From Streptomyces sp. NBC_00094 (GTDB lineage: Bacteria; Actinomycetota; Actinomycetes; Streptomycetales; Streptomycetaceae), in NCBI RefSeq assembly GCF_026343125.1, contig NZ_JAPEMB010000001.1:186001-250000 (forward strand): DNA of 64,000 nt, read 5' to 3'. Position numbers and translations under genes: made by a program. The notes under the pieces were generated by a model that was not told the origin of the DNA, made no database searches, and saw nothing but the letters and a program-made list of their open reading frames with translations. Positions 1-8,981 of this stretch are shown here, piece by piece. Numbering within the stretch: position 1 is the first letter of the stretch; every line of letters starts with the position of its first letter.

Positions 1-23
1 AGCGGTGTCGCCGTCAGGCGCCG

Positions 24-932
24 TCAGCGGTGGCCGTCGGCGACGGCCTTCTCGGTGGAGGTGCGCACGCCGGCCTCGATCGCACCGGTGAGCGGGTGGC
101 GCGGCGGGCGGGTCGGACCGCCCTGGCGGCCGGCGATGTCCATGGAGAGCTTGATGGACTGGACGAACTCCGTCTTCGAGTCCCAGCGCAGCAGCGAGTG
201 CAGGGACTTGTAGAGCGGCACGGCGGTCTCCAGGTCGCCGGCGACGGCGGCGTGGTACAGCTCGGAGCAGCTGGCCGGGAAGGCGTTCGGGTAGCCGGCG
301 ATCCAGCCGACCGCGCCGGCGAGGGCCAGCTCCAGGAGGACGTCGTCGGCGCCGATGAGCAGGTCGAGCTCGGGGGCGAGCTCGCCGATCTCGTACGCCC
401 GGCGGACGTCGCCGCTGAACTCCTTGACGGCGACGATGCTGCCGTCGGCGTGCAGGTCGGCGAGGAGGCCGGGGGTGAGGTCGACCTTGGTGTCGATCGG
501 GTTGTTGTACGCCACGATCGGGATGCCGGCCTGGGCGACCTCGGTGTAGTGGGCGCGGACGGCCGACTCGTCGGCGCGGAAGGCGTTGGGCGGCAGGAGG
601 AGGACCGAGCCGCAGCCGGCCTCGGCGGCCTGCTCGGCCCAGCGGCGGGACTCGGCGCTGCCGTAGGCGGCGACGCCGGGCATGACGCGGGCGCCGTCAC
701 CGGCGGCCGCGACGGCCGTACGGACGACCTTGGCGCGCTCCTCGTCGGTGAGGGTCTGGTACTCGCCGAGGGAGCCGTTCGGGACGACGCCGTCACAGCC
801 GTTGGCGATCAGCCAGGCGACGTGCTCGGCGTACGCGTCGTAGTCGACCGACAGGTCCTCGCGGAAGGGGAGGGTGGTGGCGACCATGATGCCGCGCCAG
901 GGGCGGGCGGTGTTCCAGGTGGTGGCGGTCAT
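24..932 (-). CDS. DHDPS-family 1-pyrroline-4-hydroxy-2-carboxylate deaminase
   Basis: A 302-aa TIM-barrel lyase/deaminase of the dihydrodipicolinate synthase/N-acetylneuraminate lyase family. Visible family features are GSLGEY near residue 53, AYNNP with Tyr142, and VAVKEF with the Schiff-base Lys170. In hydroxyproline catabolism this family deaminates pyrroline-4-hydroxy-2-carboxylate to 2-oxoglutarate semialdehyde, and the adjoining dehydrogenase and epimerase genes make that the best assignment. The ATG at 932 begins MTATTW; extending upstream would read through the terminator and promoter. It lies 86 bp after the oxidoreductase gene, behind a terminator-like hairpin, and so probably has its own promoter. 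The next pathway enzyme, a semialdehyde dehydrogenase, is not in the window. A different keto-acid lyase activity cannot be excluded. Confidence 0.85.
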   Translation of the reverse strand: MTATTWNTARPWRGIMVATTLPFREDLSVDYDAYAEHVAWLIANGCDGVVPNGSLGEYQTLTDEERAKVVRTAVAAAGDGARVMPGVAAYGSAESRRWAEQAAEAGCGSVLLLPPNAFRADESAVRAHYTEVAQAGIPIVAYNNPIDTKVDLTPGLLADLHADGSIVAVKEFSGDVRRAYEIGELAPELDLLIGADDVLLELALAGAVGWIAGYPNAFPASCSELYHAAVAGDLETAVPLYKSLHSLLRWDSKTEFVQSIKLSMDIAGRQGGPTRPPRHPLTGAIEAGVRTSTEKAVADGHR

Positions 933-957
933 GTCGACGGCCTGCCTTTCTATGGTG

Positions 958-971
958 TGTGACATTTTACA
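958..971 (-). promoter_or_regulatory. Candidate promoter and operator before the deaminase gene
   Basis: On the minus strand a TAAAAT -10-like hexamer (969-964) lies inside an imperfect palindrome of the form TGTnA-n4-TnACA. The same spacing occurs at the -10 end of the importer promoter near 4193-4206, so one GntR-like regulator may bind both. The -35 is poor. Inferred from pattern only. Confidence 0.35.
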
Positions 972-987
972 GAAGGGGAGGAAGAAA

Positions 988-1002
988 GGCCCGTTACGGG
1001 CC
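988..1002 (-). terminator. Intrinsic terminator after the oxidoreductase subunit gene
   Basis: GGCCCG-taa-CGGGCC hairpin on the minus strand, followed by TTTCTT. It lies just downstream of the stop at 1019 and separates the dehydrogenase operon from the deaminase gene. Confidence 0.6.
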
Positions 1003-1018
1003 TCTCCCCCGGTGTCGG

Positions 1019-2539
1019 TCAGTTCTCGGGGTGCGGAGGACCGGCCGGCTCCGCCGGTCCGGTCCGTTCCGTCGGCTCTTCGAGCGCGGCGAGCGTCGCG
1101 AGCGGGACCGGGAGCGCGAAGGGACGCTTCTCGGCGGGCGGTTCGGCGTCGCCGCCGCGCGCCGCGAGGCAGGCGACGGCCGCGCCGCACATCCGCCCCT
1201 GGCACCAGCCCATGCCGGCCCGGGTGAGGAGCTTGACGGTCCGTGCGTCGCGCGCCCCGAGATCGGCGACCGCCTCGCGCACACGCCCCGCGGTCACCTC
1301 CTCGCAGCGGCACACGTCCGTGTCGTCCTCCAGCCACCCGGGCCAGCCGGTGCCCGGGGCATGCGCCGCGGACATCACGTCGGCGAAGGCCCGCATCCGG
1401 TCCCGGCGACGCCGGAGTTCGGCCAGCCGGCCCGCCGCCGCAGGGCGGCCGGCCAGCCGGGCGGCGATCGCCCGGCCGGCCAGCTCGCCCTCGGTGCGGG
1501 CGAGTCCGGCGCCTCCCACGCCGCCGGTCTCACCCGCCGCCCAGAGTCCGGCCACCGAGGTCTCCTGGAGGTCGTCCAGGGCGAGCCCGAGGGTCCCGTC
1601 GGGCAGCGCGCGGGTGGCGCAGCCGAGGGAGGTGGCCAGCTCGATCTGCGGGACCAGACCGTGCCCGACGGCCAGCGCGTCGCAGGTGATGCGACGGCCC
1701 GTCCCGGGCACGGGCCGCCAGTCACGGTCCAGCCGGGTGACGGTGACGGCCTCCACCCGGTCGGTGCCGTGGACCTCGGTGACCGCGCTGCCCGGCAGCA
1801 CCCGCACACGGTGCCTGAGCAGTGCGGCCCCGTGGACCAGGGCCTCGACGGCCTTCGCCGGGTTGGTCACCAGCGCGCGGGGACTGCGGACGTACCGCAG
1901 GTACCCGGCGGCCTCGACCACGGCCGGCACCTTCGCCCCGGCCGCGGCGAGCGACGAGGCGACGGCGAGCAGCAGGGGGCCGCTGCCGGCCACGACGACG
2001 CGCCGTCCGGGCAGCACGAGCCCGGACTTGAGCATGGCCTGCGCTCCCCCGGCGCCCACGACGCCGGGCAGGGTCCAGCCGGGGAAGGGGAGCTGGCGTT
2101 CGTACGCGCCGGTGGCGAGCAGCAGCGCCCGGGCCCTGATCCGGACGGGCCGCTCGGCGGTGCCGTCGGCGCCGGTGACGGCGTGGACGGTCCACTGCCC
2201 GCCGGTCGCGTCGGCCTCGTTGGGCTCGTGCACCGCGGACCACACGTGGTGTCCGGTCAGGTGCTCGACACCGCCCGCGCCCAGCCGCCGCCGCAGGTCC
2301 GAGAAGGCGGACCAGTCGTGGTGCAGCGCCTCGGGGCGTACGGCTCCGAGGGCGGGCGCCGGGTGCCGGTAGAACTGCCCACCGGGCTGCGTGGAGGAGT
2401 CCAGCAGCACGACCGAGAGGCCGAGTTCGTTGGCGGTGACGGCGCCGGCGAGTCCCGCGGAGCCCGCGCCGACGACCGCGAGGTCGTACACCTCGCGGGG
2501 GCCGCGCCCTCCGTCCCGGTCAGACAGCGAGGCGGTCAT
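1019..2539 (-). CDS. D-hydroxyproline dehydrogenase, FAD/NAD(P)-oxidoreductase subunit
   Basis: A 506-aa pyridine-nucleotide-disulfide-type oxidoreductase with VVGAGSAGLAG (FAD binding) near residues 22-31 and an ATG-type motif (LLLATGAYERQ). At the C-terminus a BFD-like four-cysteine region (CRCEE near 410, CQGRMC near 450) should bind a [2Fe-2S] cluster. This matches the alpha subunit of HcnB/OoxA/LhpF-like heteromeric amino-acid dehydrogenases. It overlaps the small ferredoxin-like gene by 20 nt, with that gene and the DAO-domain gene just upstream, which gives the gamma and beta partners. The complex would oxidise cis-4-hydroxy-D-proline to the pyrroline. Opine or octopine-like substrates use the same architecture, so specificity rests on context. 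Confidence 0.82.
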   Translation of the reverse strand: MTASLSDRDGGRGPREVYDLAVVGAGSAGLAGAVTANELGLSVVLLDSSTQPGGQFYRHPAPALGAVRPEALHHDWSAFSDLRRRLGAGGVEHLTGHHVWSAVHEPNEADATGGQWTVHAVTGADGTAERPVRIRARALLLATGAYERQLPFPGWTLPGVVGAGGAQAMLKSGLVLPGRRVVVAGSGPLLLAVASSLAAAGAKVPAVVEAAGYLRYVRSPRALVTNPAKAVEALVHGAALLRHRVRVLPGSAVTEVHGTDRVEAVTVTRLDRDWRPVPGTGRRITCDALAVGHGLVPQIELATSLGCATRALPDGTLGLALDDLQETSVAGLWAAGETGGVGGAGLARTEGELAGRAIAARLAGRPAAAGRLAELRRRRDRMRAFADVMSAAHAPGTGWPGWLEDDTDVCRCEEVTAGRVREAVADLGARDARTVKLLTRAGMGWCQGRMCGAAVACLAARGGDAEPPAEKRPFALPVPLATLAALEEPTERTGPAEPAGPPHPEN

Positions 2540-2834
2540 GGCCGTGCCCTTCCTGGGTGGTGATCGCGTCGCCGGGGCGGGCGGGGACCAGACAGGCGCG
2601 ACGGTTGGGCTCGCCGTTCACCGTGGCGAGGCAGTCGTAGCACTGGCCGATTCCGCAGAACGCGCCGCGGGGCCGCCCCCCTTCCCGGGTGGTGCGCCAG
2701 GCCAGGACGCCGGCGCCCCAGAGGGCGGCGGCGACGGTCTGGCCGGGCAGGACGGTGATGCTCCGGCCGTCGAAGGTGATCTCGAACGGCGGATCGGGCT
2801 GTGCCCCGACCAGGTCGGCGGGTGTGCGGGCCAC
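2520..2834 (-). CDS. (2Fe-2S)-binding small subunit of the dehydrogenase
   Basis: A 104-aa ferredoxin-fold protein (Fer2_4 type). Cys60, Cys65, Cys68 and Cys81 (CGIGQCYDC then ...RRAC) form the plant-type [2Fe-2S] ligand pattern. It is the electron-transfer subunit that joins the FAD subunits encoded on both sides. The GTG at 2834 was chosen because AGGAGG lies 4 nt upstream; an in-frame GTG at 2888 would add 18 residues without a good ribosome site. It overlaps the following alpha-subunit gene by 20 nt, so translation is probably coupled. Confidence 0.82.
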   Translation of the reverse strand: MARTPADLVGAQPDPPFEITFDGRSITVLPGQTVAAALWGAGVLAWRTTREGGRPRGAFCGIGQCYDCLATVNGEPNRRACLVPARPGDAITTQEGHGHDRLAV

Positions 2835-2891
2835 GGGCCCTCCTCTCGTGAAGGCGAAGGTCGACGGTGACGACGGCGGTACGGGCACACC

Positions 2892-4049
2892 TCAGGGTGT
2901 GGGCGTGGCGAACCGGTCGGGTCGGAACGGATCGATGTCGATGGGCGGTGCGCCGCCTGTCATGCAGGCCGCGATGAGGAGGCCCGTCACCGGCGCGAGG
3001 CCGATGCCCGCGCCCTCGTGGCCGCAGGCGTGCAGCAGCCCGGGGACGCGCGGGTCGGGCCCGATCGCGGGCAGGTGGTCCGGCAGGTAGGGGCGGAACC
3101 CGAGGTAGGTCCGTATCGCCCGTACGGTGCCGAGGACCGGGAAGAGCCCGGTGGCCCCGGCGGCGAGGCGCCGCAGGACCTCGGTGGAGAGGGACCGGTC
3201 GAAGCCGACCCGCTCCCGGCTGGCGCCGATGAGGACGGGTCCCGCCGGGGTGCCCTCGACGACCGGGGAGGTCTGCAGGGCGGCGGAGCCGCTGGCCACG
3301 TCGGCCACGTAGTCGGCGGCGTACACCTTGTGGCGCACCACGCGCGGCAGCGGTTCGGTGACGAGGACGAAGCCCCTGCGGGGCAGTACGGGAAGGTGCA
3401 CGCCCGCGAGCTCGGCGAGTGCGCCTCCCCAGGTGCCCGCGGCGTTGACCACGTACGGCGCGTGGAGCTCTCCGGCCGTGGTCCGTACGCCCCGGATCTC
3501 TCCGGCGGCGCCGGTGAGCACTTCCGTGACCTCCTCGCCCAGGCGAAGCCGGACGCGGTCGCCGGCGGCGCGGAGGAGCTGGGCGGCGGCCTGGGCGGGC
3601 ATCACCTGGGCGTCCTGCGGATAGAGGAAGCCCCCCGTCAGGCCAGGAGCGAGGTGGGGCTCCAGGTCGTGGAGCCGGTCCCCGGGGACCTCCTGGGCGG
3701 TGACGCCCGCCTTCTCCTGGTGGGCCGCGAAGTCGCGCAGGGCCCGCATCCCGGACTCGCCCGAGGCGACGACGAGGCCGCCCTTGGCCTCGTACTCGAT
3801 CTGCGACGGGAGCAGATCGGCCAGTTCCCGCCAGAGTGTGTTGGCGAGGAGGGCGAGTTCGAGTTCGGGTCCCGGCTCCTTGTCGGAGACCAGGAGGTTT
3901 CCCTCACCCGCCCCGGTCGTTCCGCCGGCGACGGAACCGCGGTCGACGACGGTGACGGAGAGGCCGGCAAGGGCGGCGTAGTAGGCGCAGGCCGCGCCGA
4001 CGACGCCGGCGCCGACGATGATGACATCCGAGGGTTTTCTCGTGGGCAC
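2892..4049 (-). CDS. D-hydroxyproline dehydrogenase, DAO-family FAD subunit
   Basis: A 385-aa FAD-dependent oxidoreductase of the D-amino-acid oxidase/glycine oxidase family. VGAGVVGAA at residues 12-20 is the dinucleotide-binding motif, and the C-terminal HACGHEGAGIGLAP segment is the usual second FAD contact. It is the catalytic beta subunit of the three-part dehydrogenase and the first gene of its operon. The GTG at 4049 has no convincing Shine-Dalgarno, while a TATTAC -10-like hexamer ends 4 nt before it, so the transcript may be leaderless. It is divergent from the ABC importer, with about 200 bp of shared regulatory DNA. Confidence 0.82.
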   Translation of the reverse strand: MPTRKPSDVIIVGAGVVGAACAYYAALAGLSVTVVDRGSVAGGTTGAGEGNLLVSDKEPGPELELALLANTLWRELADLLPSQIEYEAKGGLVVASGESGMRALRDFAAHQEKAGVTAQEVPGDRLHDLEPHLAPGLTGGFLYPQDAQVMPAQAAAQLLRAAGDRVRLRLGEEVTEVLTGAAGEIRGVRTTAGELHAPYVVNAAGTWGGALAELAGVHLPVLPRRGFVLVTEPLPRVVRHKVYAADYVADVASGSAALQTSPVVEGTPAGPVLIGASRERVGFDRSLSTEVLRRLAAGATGLFPVLGTVRAIRTYLGFRPYLPDHLPAIGPDPRVPGLLHACGHEGAGIGLAPVTGLLIAACMTGGAPPIDIDPFRPDRFATPTP

Positions 4050-4053
4050 CTCA

Positions 4054-4084
4054 GTAATATTTCACATGGCACTGGAGTTGCCAA
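4054..4084 (-). promoter_or_regulatory. Candidate leaderless promoter of the dehydrogenase operon
   Basis: On the minus strand: TTGGCA (4084-4079), a 19-bp spacer, then TATTAC (4059-4054) just before the GTG start. The spacer contains ATGTGAAAT, also the centre of the importer/collagenase promoter, flanked here by the same CAGTGC and ACTG half-motifs in swapped order. Inferred common regulation; weak as a promoter. Confidence 0.35.
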
Positions 4085-4167
4085 GACCCCGAAACGGAGC
4101 ATTCCAGCCACGTGCCGTTCAGCCGAGCACCTACTGGACACGGATGAGTAACGGAGGCCGCGACCTC

Positions 4168-4206
4168 TTGTCAGTGCAATTTCACATTACTATGTTACAG
4201 GTCACA
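4168..4206 (+). promoter_or_regulatory. Importer promoter, copy 1 of a duplicated promoter/operator
   Basis: TTGTCA (4168-4173), 17 bp, then TATGTT (4191-4196) is a near-consensus housekeeping promoter facing the substrate-binding-protein gene. The -10 runs into an imperfect palindrome, TGTTACAGGTCACA (4193-4206), suited to a GntR-type regulator. Positions 4168-4199 are identical, base for base, to the complement of 14759-14790 at the collagenase gene; over 39 bp only two positions differ. Confidence 0.75.
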
Positions 4207-4250
4207 TTCCAGCTCTGAGCTGGCCGAACTGCCCTTCCGGAGTGACCTTC

Positions 4251-5996
4251 ATGAACAAGCGCACGTGCACGCTGGCCATCGCCCTGGTGACGACCCTGAC
4301 CCTGAGTGCGACCGGTTGCTCCGACGGCAAGAAGTCCGACGGCTCCCCGGAGCGCAAGAACCCCGCGATCTCCAACAACGGCTCGGTCGTCGGCGGGACC
4401 CCGCAGCAGGGCGGCACGCTGACCGTCCTCTCCAACCAGGACTTCACCCACCTCGACCCGGCCCGCAACTGGGTCGTGGGCGACATGGACTTCGGCACGC
4501 GCCTGCTCTACCGCACCCTCCTCACGTACAAGGCCGAGGCCGGCGCGAAGGGCGGGGAGCTCACGACCGACCTCGCCGAGGACCTCGGCGTCTCCTCCAA
4601 CGGCGCCAAGACCTGGACCTTCAAGCTGAAGCCCGGTCTGAAGTACGAGGACGGCACCCCGATCACCGCCCAGGACGTCAAGTACAACGTGGAGCGGTCC
4701 TTCTCCCCCGACCTGCCCGGCGGCCCCGACTACGCGGCCCGCTACCTCGTCGGCGCCGAGGGCTACCAGGGCCCCGCGCAGGGCAAGCACCTCGACTCCG
4801 TGAAGACCCCGGACGACCGCACGATCGTCTTCGAGCTCCGCAAGCCCTTCGCCGAGTTCCCGTACGCGACCGTGCTGCCCACCTTCAGCCCCGTGCCCAA
4901 GTCCCAGGACAAGGGCCCGCAGTACGACAACCGGCCCTTCTCCTCCGGCCCGTACAAGATCGAGTCGTACGCCCGGGACAAGCAGATGGTCCTCGTGCGC
5001 AACACCCACTGGAGCGCCGCGACGGACACCGTGCGCAAGGCGTACCCGGACCGGATCGTCGTCACGATGGGCCTCAAGGCCAACCAGATCGACGACCGCC
5101 TCATCGCCTCGGCCGGCGCCGACGCCTCCTCCGTCGCCTGGGCCTCGCTCCGCCCCGAGTCCACGCCCAAGGTGCTCACCAAGCCGGACGTCAGGGCACG
5201 TCTCCTCGCCGAGTCGACCAGCTGTACCGAGATGGTCCAGATGCACACCGGCCGCGCGCCGTTCGACAACGTCAAGGTGCGCCAGGCCGTGCAGTACGCC
5301 CTCGACCGCGAGGCGCTCGTCACCGCCACCGGCGGCCCCGCGCTCAACGACCCGGCCACCGCGCACATGCCCGGCCTGCTCTTCCCCGGCGGCAAGCAGC
5401 CCGACACCCTGAAGATCCCGCTCACCGGCGACGTCGAGAAGGCGAAGCAGCTCCTCAAGGAGGCGGGCAAGGCCGGCGGCTTCTCCACCAGCATCACCGT
5501 CTCCACCGGCGACAAGGCCATCGGTGAGGCGATCCAGCAGTCCCTGGGCCGCGCCGGGATCAAGGTCACCATCGAGACCGTCGACCCGTCCGCCTTCTAC
5601 GACACGATCGGCGACACCAAGAACCGCACGGACCTCGCCTACACCGGCTGGTGCCCGGACTTCCCCTCCGGCTCGACCTTCCTGCCCTTCGTCTTCGACG
5701 GCCGCTACATCAAGGAGAAGGGCAACTCCGGCAACCACTCCCTCTTCCGTGACGACGCCACGATGAAGCGCATGGACGAGATCGCCGCCATGACCGACGC
5801 CCAGCAGGCGAACAAGGCGTGGCAGGACCTCGACGCCCAGATCCTCGCCAAGGCCCCCACCGCTCCCGGCGTCATCGAGCGCAAGCCGCTGCTGATCGGC
5901 ACCAACGTCGCCGGCGCCTTCGGCCATACCTCCTTCGGCGGACAGATCGACTACGCGACGGTCGGTCTCAAGGCCCCCGCGAAGAGCGCGAACTGA
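4251..5996 (+). CDS. ABC importer family 5 substrate-binding lipoprotein
   Basis: A 581-aa extracytoplasmic binding protein of the peptide/nickel/opine class (SBP_bac_5). The lipobox is SATGC, with lipidated Cys23 after a short hydrophobic leader. The mature part has the usual GGTLTV start and the NVKVRQAVQYALDRE signature. The ATG at 4251 has GGAG 8 nt upstream; an earlier in-frame GTG at 4242 overlaps that site. It is the first gene of a five-gene operon and shares its promoter with the collagenase, so the likely cargo is hydroxyproline-containing peptides or hydroxyproline itself. The ligand is inferred. Confidence 0.9.
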   Translation: MNKRTCTLAIALVTTLTLSATGCSDGKKSDGSPERKNPAISNNGSVVGGTPQQGGTLTVLSNQDFTHLDPARNWVVGDMDFGTRLLYRTLLTYKAEAGAKGGELTTDLAEDLGVSSNGAKTWTFKLKPGLKYEDGTPITAQDVKYNVERSFSPDLPGGPDYAARYLVGAEGYQGPAQGKHLDSVKTPDDRTIVFELRKPFAEFPYATVLPTFSPVPKSQDKGPQYDNRPFSSGPYKIESYARDKQMVLVRNTHWSAATDTVRKAYPDRIVVTMGLKANQIDDRLIASAGADASSVAWASLRPESTPKVLTKPDVRARLLAESTSCTEMVQMHTGRAPFDNVKVRQAVQYALDREALVTATGGPALNDPATAHMPGLLFPGGKQPDTLKIPLTGDVEKAKQLLKEAGKAGGFSTSITVSTGDKAIGEAIQQSLGRAGIKVTIETVDPSAFYDTIGDTKNRTDLAYTGWCPDFPSGSTFLPFVFDGRYIKEKGNSGNHSLFRDDATMKRMDEIAAMTDAQQANKAWQDLDAQILAKAPTAPGVIERKPLLIGTNVAGAFGHTSFGGQIDYATVGLKAPAKSAN

Positions 5997-6010
5997 AGGC
6001 AGCCACCCCG

Positions 6011-6982
6011 ATGAAGACCACACCCACCACTTCTCCCCCGCCCACGGCGTCCCCGCCGGCCACCGCCGCCCCCGCCGTGCGCGCGGGCACCGGTCCCTGG
6101 CAGCTCGTCCGCGCGGAGCTGCGCCGCCGTACGTCCGTGAAACTCTCGCTGGCCGTGGTCGCGTTGTTCGCGCTGATGACCGTGGCCGCCCCGCTGCTCA
6201 GCGCGCTGGGCGGCTGGAGCCCCGAGGAGTTCGACAAGAGCGCCGTCGATCCGTACCTCGGCGGCCTCCCGATCGGACCGCTCGGCGGCGTCTCCGCCGA
6301 GCACTGGCTCGGCGTCGAACCCGTCACCGGCCGCGACCTGTTCGCCCGGGTCGTGCACGGCGCCCAGGTGTCCCTGCTCATCGCCTTCTCGGCGACGGCG
6401 ATCGTCGTCGTCGCCGGGACGGCGGCCGGCATCGCCGCCGGCTACTTCGGCGGCCGCACCGACACCGTGCTGTCCCGGCTGATGGACCTCACGATGTCCT
6501 TCCCCTCCCTCATCTTCATGATCGCGATGATGTCGGTGGCGCGGGACGTCAACCGGATCGTCCTGATGACCGCCGTCATCGGGCTCTTCGGCTGGCCCGG
6601 CATCGCCCGGGTCGTCCGCGGCCAGACCCTGTCGCTCAAGCACCGCGAGTACGTCGACGCCGCCCGCGTCGGCGGCTCCGGCCCCTGGCGGATCCTCGCC
6701 CGCGACATCCTGCCGGGCGTCGCCGGGCCGGTCATCGCGTACACCACGCTGATCGTCCCGGGAATGATCGCCACCGAGGCGGCCCTCAGCTACCTCGGCG
6801 TGGGCGTCCGCCCGCCGACCCCGTCCTGGGGCCAGATGATCGCCGAGAGCGTCGCGTACTACGACACGGACCCGATGTACTTCCTCGTCCCGAGCCTCTG
6901 CCTCTTCCTCACCGTGCTCGCGTTCACCCTGCTCGGCGACGCGCTGCGCGACATCCTCGACCCGAGAGGCAGCGGCACGTGA
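6011..6982 (+). CDS. ABC importer permease, DppC/OppC type
   Basis: A 323-aa inner-membrane permease. A Pro/Thr-rich cytoplasmic N-terminus is followed by the OppC N-terminal helix (LSLAVVALFALMTVAAPLL), then GRDLFARVVHGAQVSL and five more membrane segments. The EAA loop EYVDAARVGGSGPWRI contacts the ATPases. It starts 14 nt after the binding-protein gene and its stop overlaps the next start by 4 nt (GTGA). Confidence 0.9.
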   Translation: MKTTPTTSPPPTASPPATAAPAVRAGTGPWQLVRAELRRRTSVKLSLAVVALFALMTVAAPLLSALGGWSPEEFDKSAVDPYLGGLPIGPLGGVSAEHWLGVEPVTGRDLFARVVHGAQVSLLIAFSATAIVVVAGTAAGIAAGYFGGRTDTVLSRLMDLTMSFPSLIFMIAMMSVARDVNRIVLMTAVIGLFGWPGIARVVRGQTLSLKHREYVDAARVGGSGPWRILARDILPGVAGPVIAYTTLIVPGMIATEAALSYLGVGVRPPTPSWGQMIAESVAYYDTDPMYFLVPSLCLFLTVLAFTLLGDALRDILDPRGSGT

Positions 6983-7965
6983 TCCTCTACCTCGGCCGCC
7001 GGCTCCTGGGCGTCCTCGGCGTCCTGCTCGCCATCGCCGCCGTCACCTTCACCATCTTCTACGTGCTGCCCTCCGACCCCGCGGCCGCGGCCTGCGGCAA
7101 GTCGTGCAGCGCCGACCGGCTGGAGGCGATCCGCGCCAACATGGGCCTCGACGCCCCGCTGTGGCGGCAGTTCGGCGACTTCGTCACCGGCATCTTCACC
7201 GGCCGCACGATGGGCACCGGCCAGTACGCCCTGACCTGCGACTTCCCGTGCCTGGGCTACTCGTACGAGAACAGCCAGAGCGTCTGGGACCTGCTCGTGG
7301 ACCGGCTGCCCGTCTCGGCCTCGCTCGCCGTGGGCGCCGCCGCGATCTGGCTTGTCCTGGGGCTCACCGCGGGCGTCACCGCCGCCCTCCACAAGGACAC
7401 CCTCACCGACCGGGCCCTGATGGTCGGCGCGGTCGCCGCCGCCTCACTGCCCGTCTACTTCACCTCGGTGCTGCTGATCTTCGGGCTGATCCGGGTCACC
7501 GGGCTGCTGCCCTACCCGCAGTACGTGGCCTTCGGCGACGATCCGCTCTCCTGGGCCACCAACCTGCTGCTTCCCTGGCTGGCGCTCGCGATCCTGTACG
7601 CCGCGATGTACGCCCGGCAGAGCCGCAGCTCGATGATCGAGTCCATGGCGGAGCCGTACATCCGCACCGCCCGCGCCAAGGGCCTCCCGCGCCGCACGGT
7701 CGTCGTCAAGCACGGGCTGCGGGCCGGCATGACCCCCATCCTGACCATCTTCGGCATGGATCTGGGCGGGCTCCTCGCGGGCGCCGTGATCACCGAGTCC
7801 ATCTTCGGACTGCCCGGCATCGGGCGCCTCTTCTACGGCGCCCTGTCCACCGGCGACCAGCCGGTGATCCTCGGGGTGACGCTGCTCGCCGCCACCTTCA
7901 TCGTCGTCGCCAACCTGGCCGTCGACCTGCTGTACGCCGTCGTCGACCCGCGAGTGAGGTACTGA
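6979..7965 (+). CDS. ABC importer permease, DppB/OppB type
   Basis: A 328-aa permease with an N-terminal helix (RRLLGVLGVLLAIAAVTFTI), a periplasmic loop, and further membrane helices with the EAA loop EPYIRTARAKGLPRR. Two cysteine pairs in the external loop (ACGKSC and CDFPC) may form disulfides and are somewhat unusual for the family. The GTG start overlaps the preceding stop; the stop TGA shares one base with the next ATG. Confidence 0.9.
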   Translation: MILYLGRRLLGVLGVLLAIAAVTFTIFYVLPSDPAAAACGKSCSADRLEAIRANMGLDAPLWRQFGDFVTGIFTGRTMGTGQYALTCDFPCLGYSYENSQSVWDLLVDRLPVSASLAVGAAAIWLVLGLTAGVTAALHKDTLTDRALMVGAVAAASLPVYFTSVLLIFGLIRVTGLLPYPQYVAFGDDPLSWATNLLLPWLALAILYAAMYARQSRSSMIESMAEPYIRTARAKGLPRRTVVVKHGLRAGMTPILTIFGMDLGGLLAGAVITESIFGLPGIGRLFYGALSTGDQPVILGVTLLAATFIVVANLAVDLLYAVVDPRVRY

Positions 7966-8981
7966 TGGCCGCCCACACCCCCGGGGCCGCGTCCCTGCTC
8001 TCGGTACGGGACCTGACGGTCACCTTCCCGACGAAGCGCGGCCCCGTCCGGGCCGTCGACTCCCTCGCCTTCGACGTGCTGCCCGGCCGGACCCTCGGCA
8101 TCGTCGGCGAGTCCGGTTCCGGCAAGTCCGTGACCTCGCTCGCCGTGATGGGCCTGCACACCGGCGCCGAGGTGACCGGCTCCGTCAACCTGGACGGACG
8201 CGAGCTCATCGGCCTCTCCGAGCGCGAGCTCAACGGGCTGCGCGGCCGGAAGATGGCCATGATCTTCCAGGACCCGCTGTCCAGCCTGCACCCCTACTAC
8301 ACCGTCGGGGAGCAGATCGCCGAGCACCACCGGGTCCACTTCGGCTCCCGCCGCGCGGCCGCTCGCGAACGGGCCGTCGAGGCCCTCGGCGAGGTCGGCA
8401 TCCCCGAACCGCGCCGCCGGGCCGGTGAGTACCCCCACCAGTTCTCGGGCGGTATGCGCCAGCGCGTGATGATCGCGATGGCGCTCTCCTGCGAACCCGA
8501 CCTCCTCATCGCCGACGAGCCCACCACCGCGCTCGACGTCACCGTCCAGGCCCAGATCCTGGAGCTGATCGCCCGCATCCAACAGGACCGGGGGCTGGCC
8601 GTCGTCATGATCACGCACGATCTGGGCGTGGTCGCCCGGGTGGCCCACGACGTCCTGGTCATGTACGGCGGCCGGGCGGCCGAACAGGCCCCCGTGGACG
8701 ACCTCTTCGCCGTCCCGGCCCATCCCTACACCCGCGGCCTGCTCGACTCGCTGCCCCGGCTCGACGACGAGGACGACGCCCCGCTGCGCGCGATACCGGG
8801 CAGCCCGCCGTCCCTCCTCGAACCGGCCCCGGGCTGCGCGTTCGCCCCCCGCTGCCCCCGCGCGGCCGCCGGCTCCGCGGCGGAACGGGCCCGCTGCGAG
8901 GGCGAGCGACCGCTGCTCGGCGGCCCGGAGGGGCATCCGGCCGCCTGTCACTTCCCCGCGTACGAAGGCGTCGCCTCATGA
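7965..8981 (+). CDS. ABC importer ATPase, DppD/OppD type
   Basis: A 338-aa ATP-binding protein with Walker A GESGSGKS, signature FSGGMRQRV, Walker B LLIADEPTTALD and H-loop THD. The C-terminus has the oligopeptide/dipeptide extension with clustered cysteines (CAFAPRCPRA), often an Fe-S site in this subfamily. It is coupled to both neighbours by 1- and 4-nt overlaps. Confidence 0.9.
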   Translation: MAAHTPGAASLLSVRDLTVTFPTKRGPVRAVDSLAFDVLPGRTLGIVGESGSGKSVTSLAVMGLHTGAEVTGSVNLDGRELIGLSERELNGLRGRKMAMIFQDPLSSLHPYYTVGEQIAEHHRVHFGSRRAAARERAVEALGEVGIPEPRRRAGEYPHQFSGGMRQRVMIAMALSCEPDLLIADEPTTALDVTVQAQILELIARIQQDRGLAVVMITHDLGVVARVAHDVLVMYGGRAAEQAPVDDLFAVPAHPYTRGLLDSLPRLDDEDDAPLRAIPGSPPSLLEPAPGCAFAPRCPRAAAGSAAERARCEGERPLLGGPEGHPAACHFPAYEGVAS

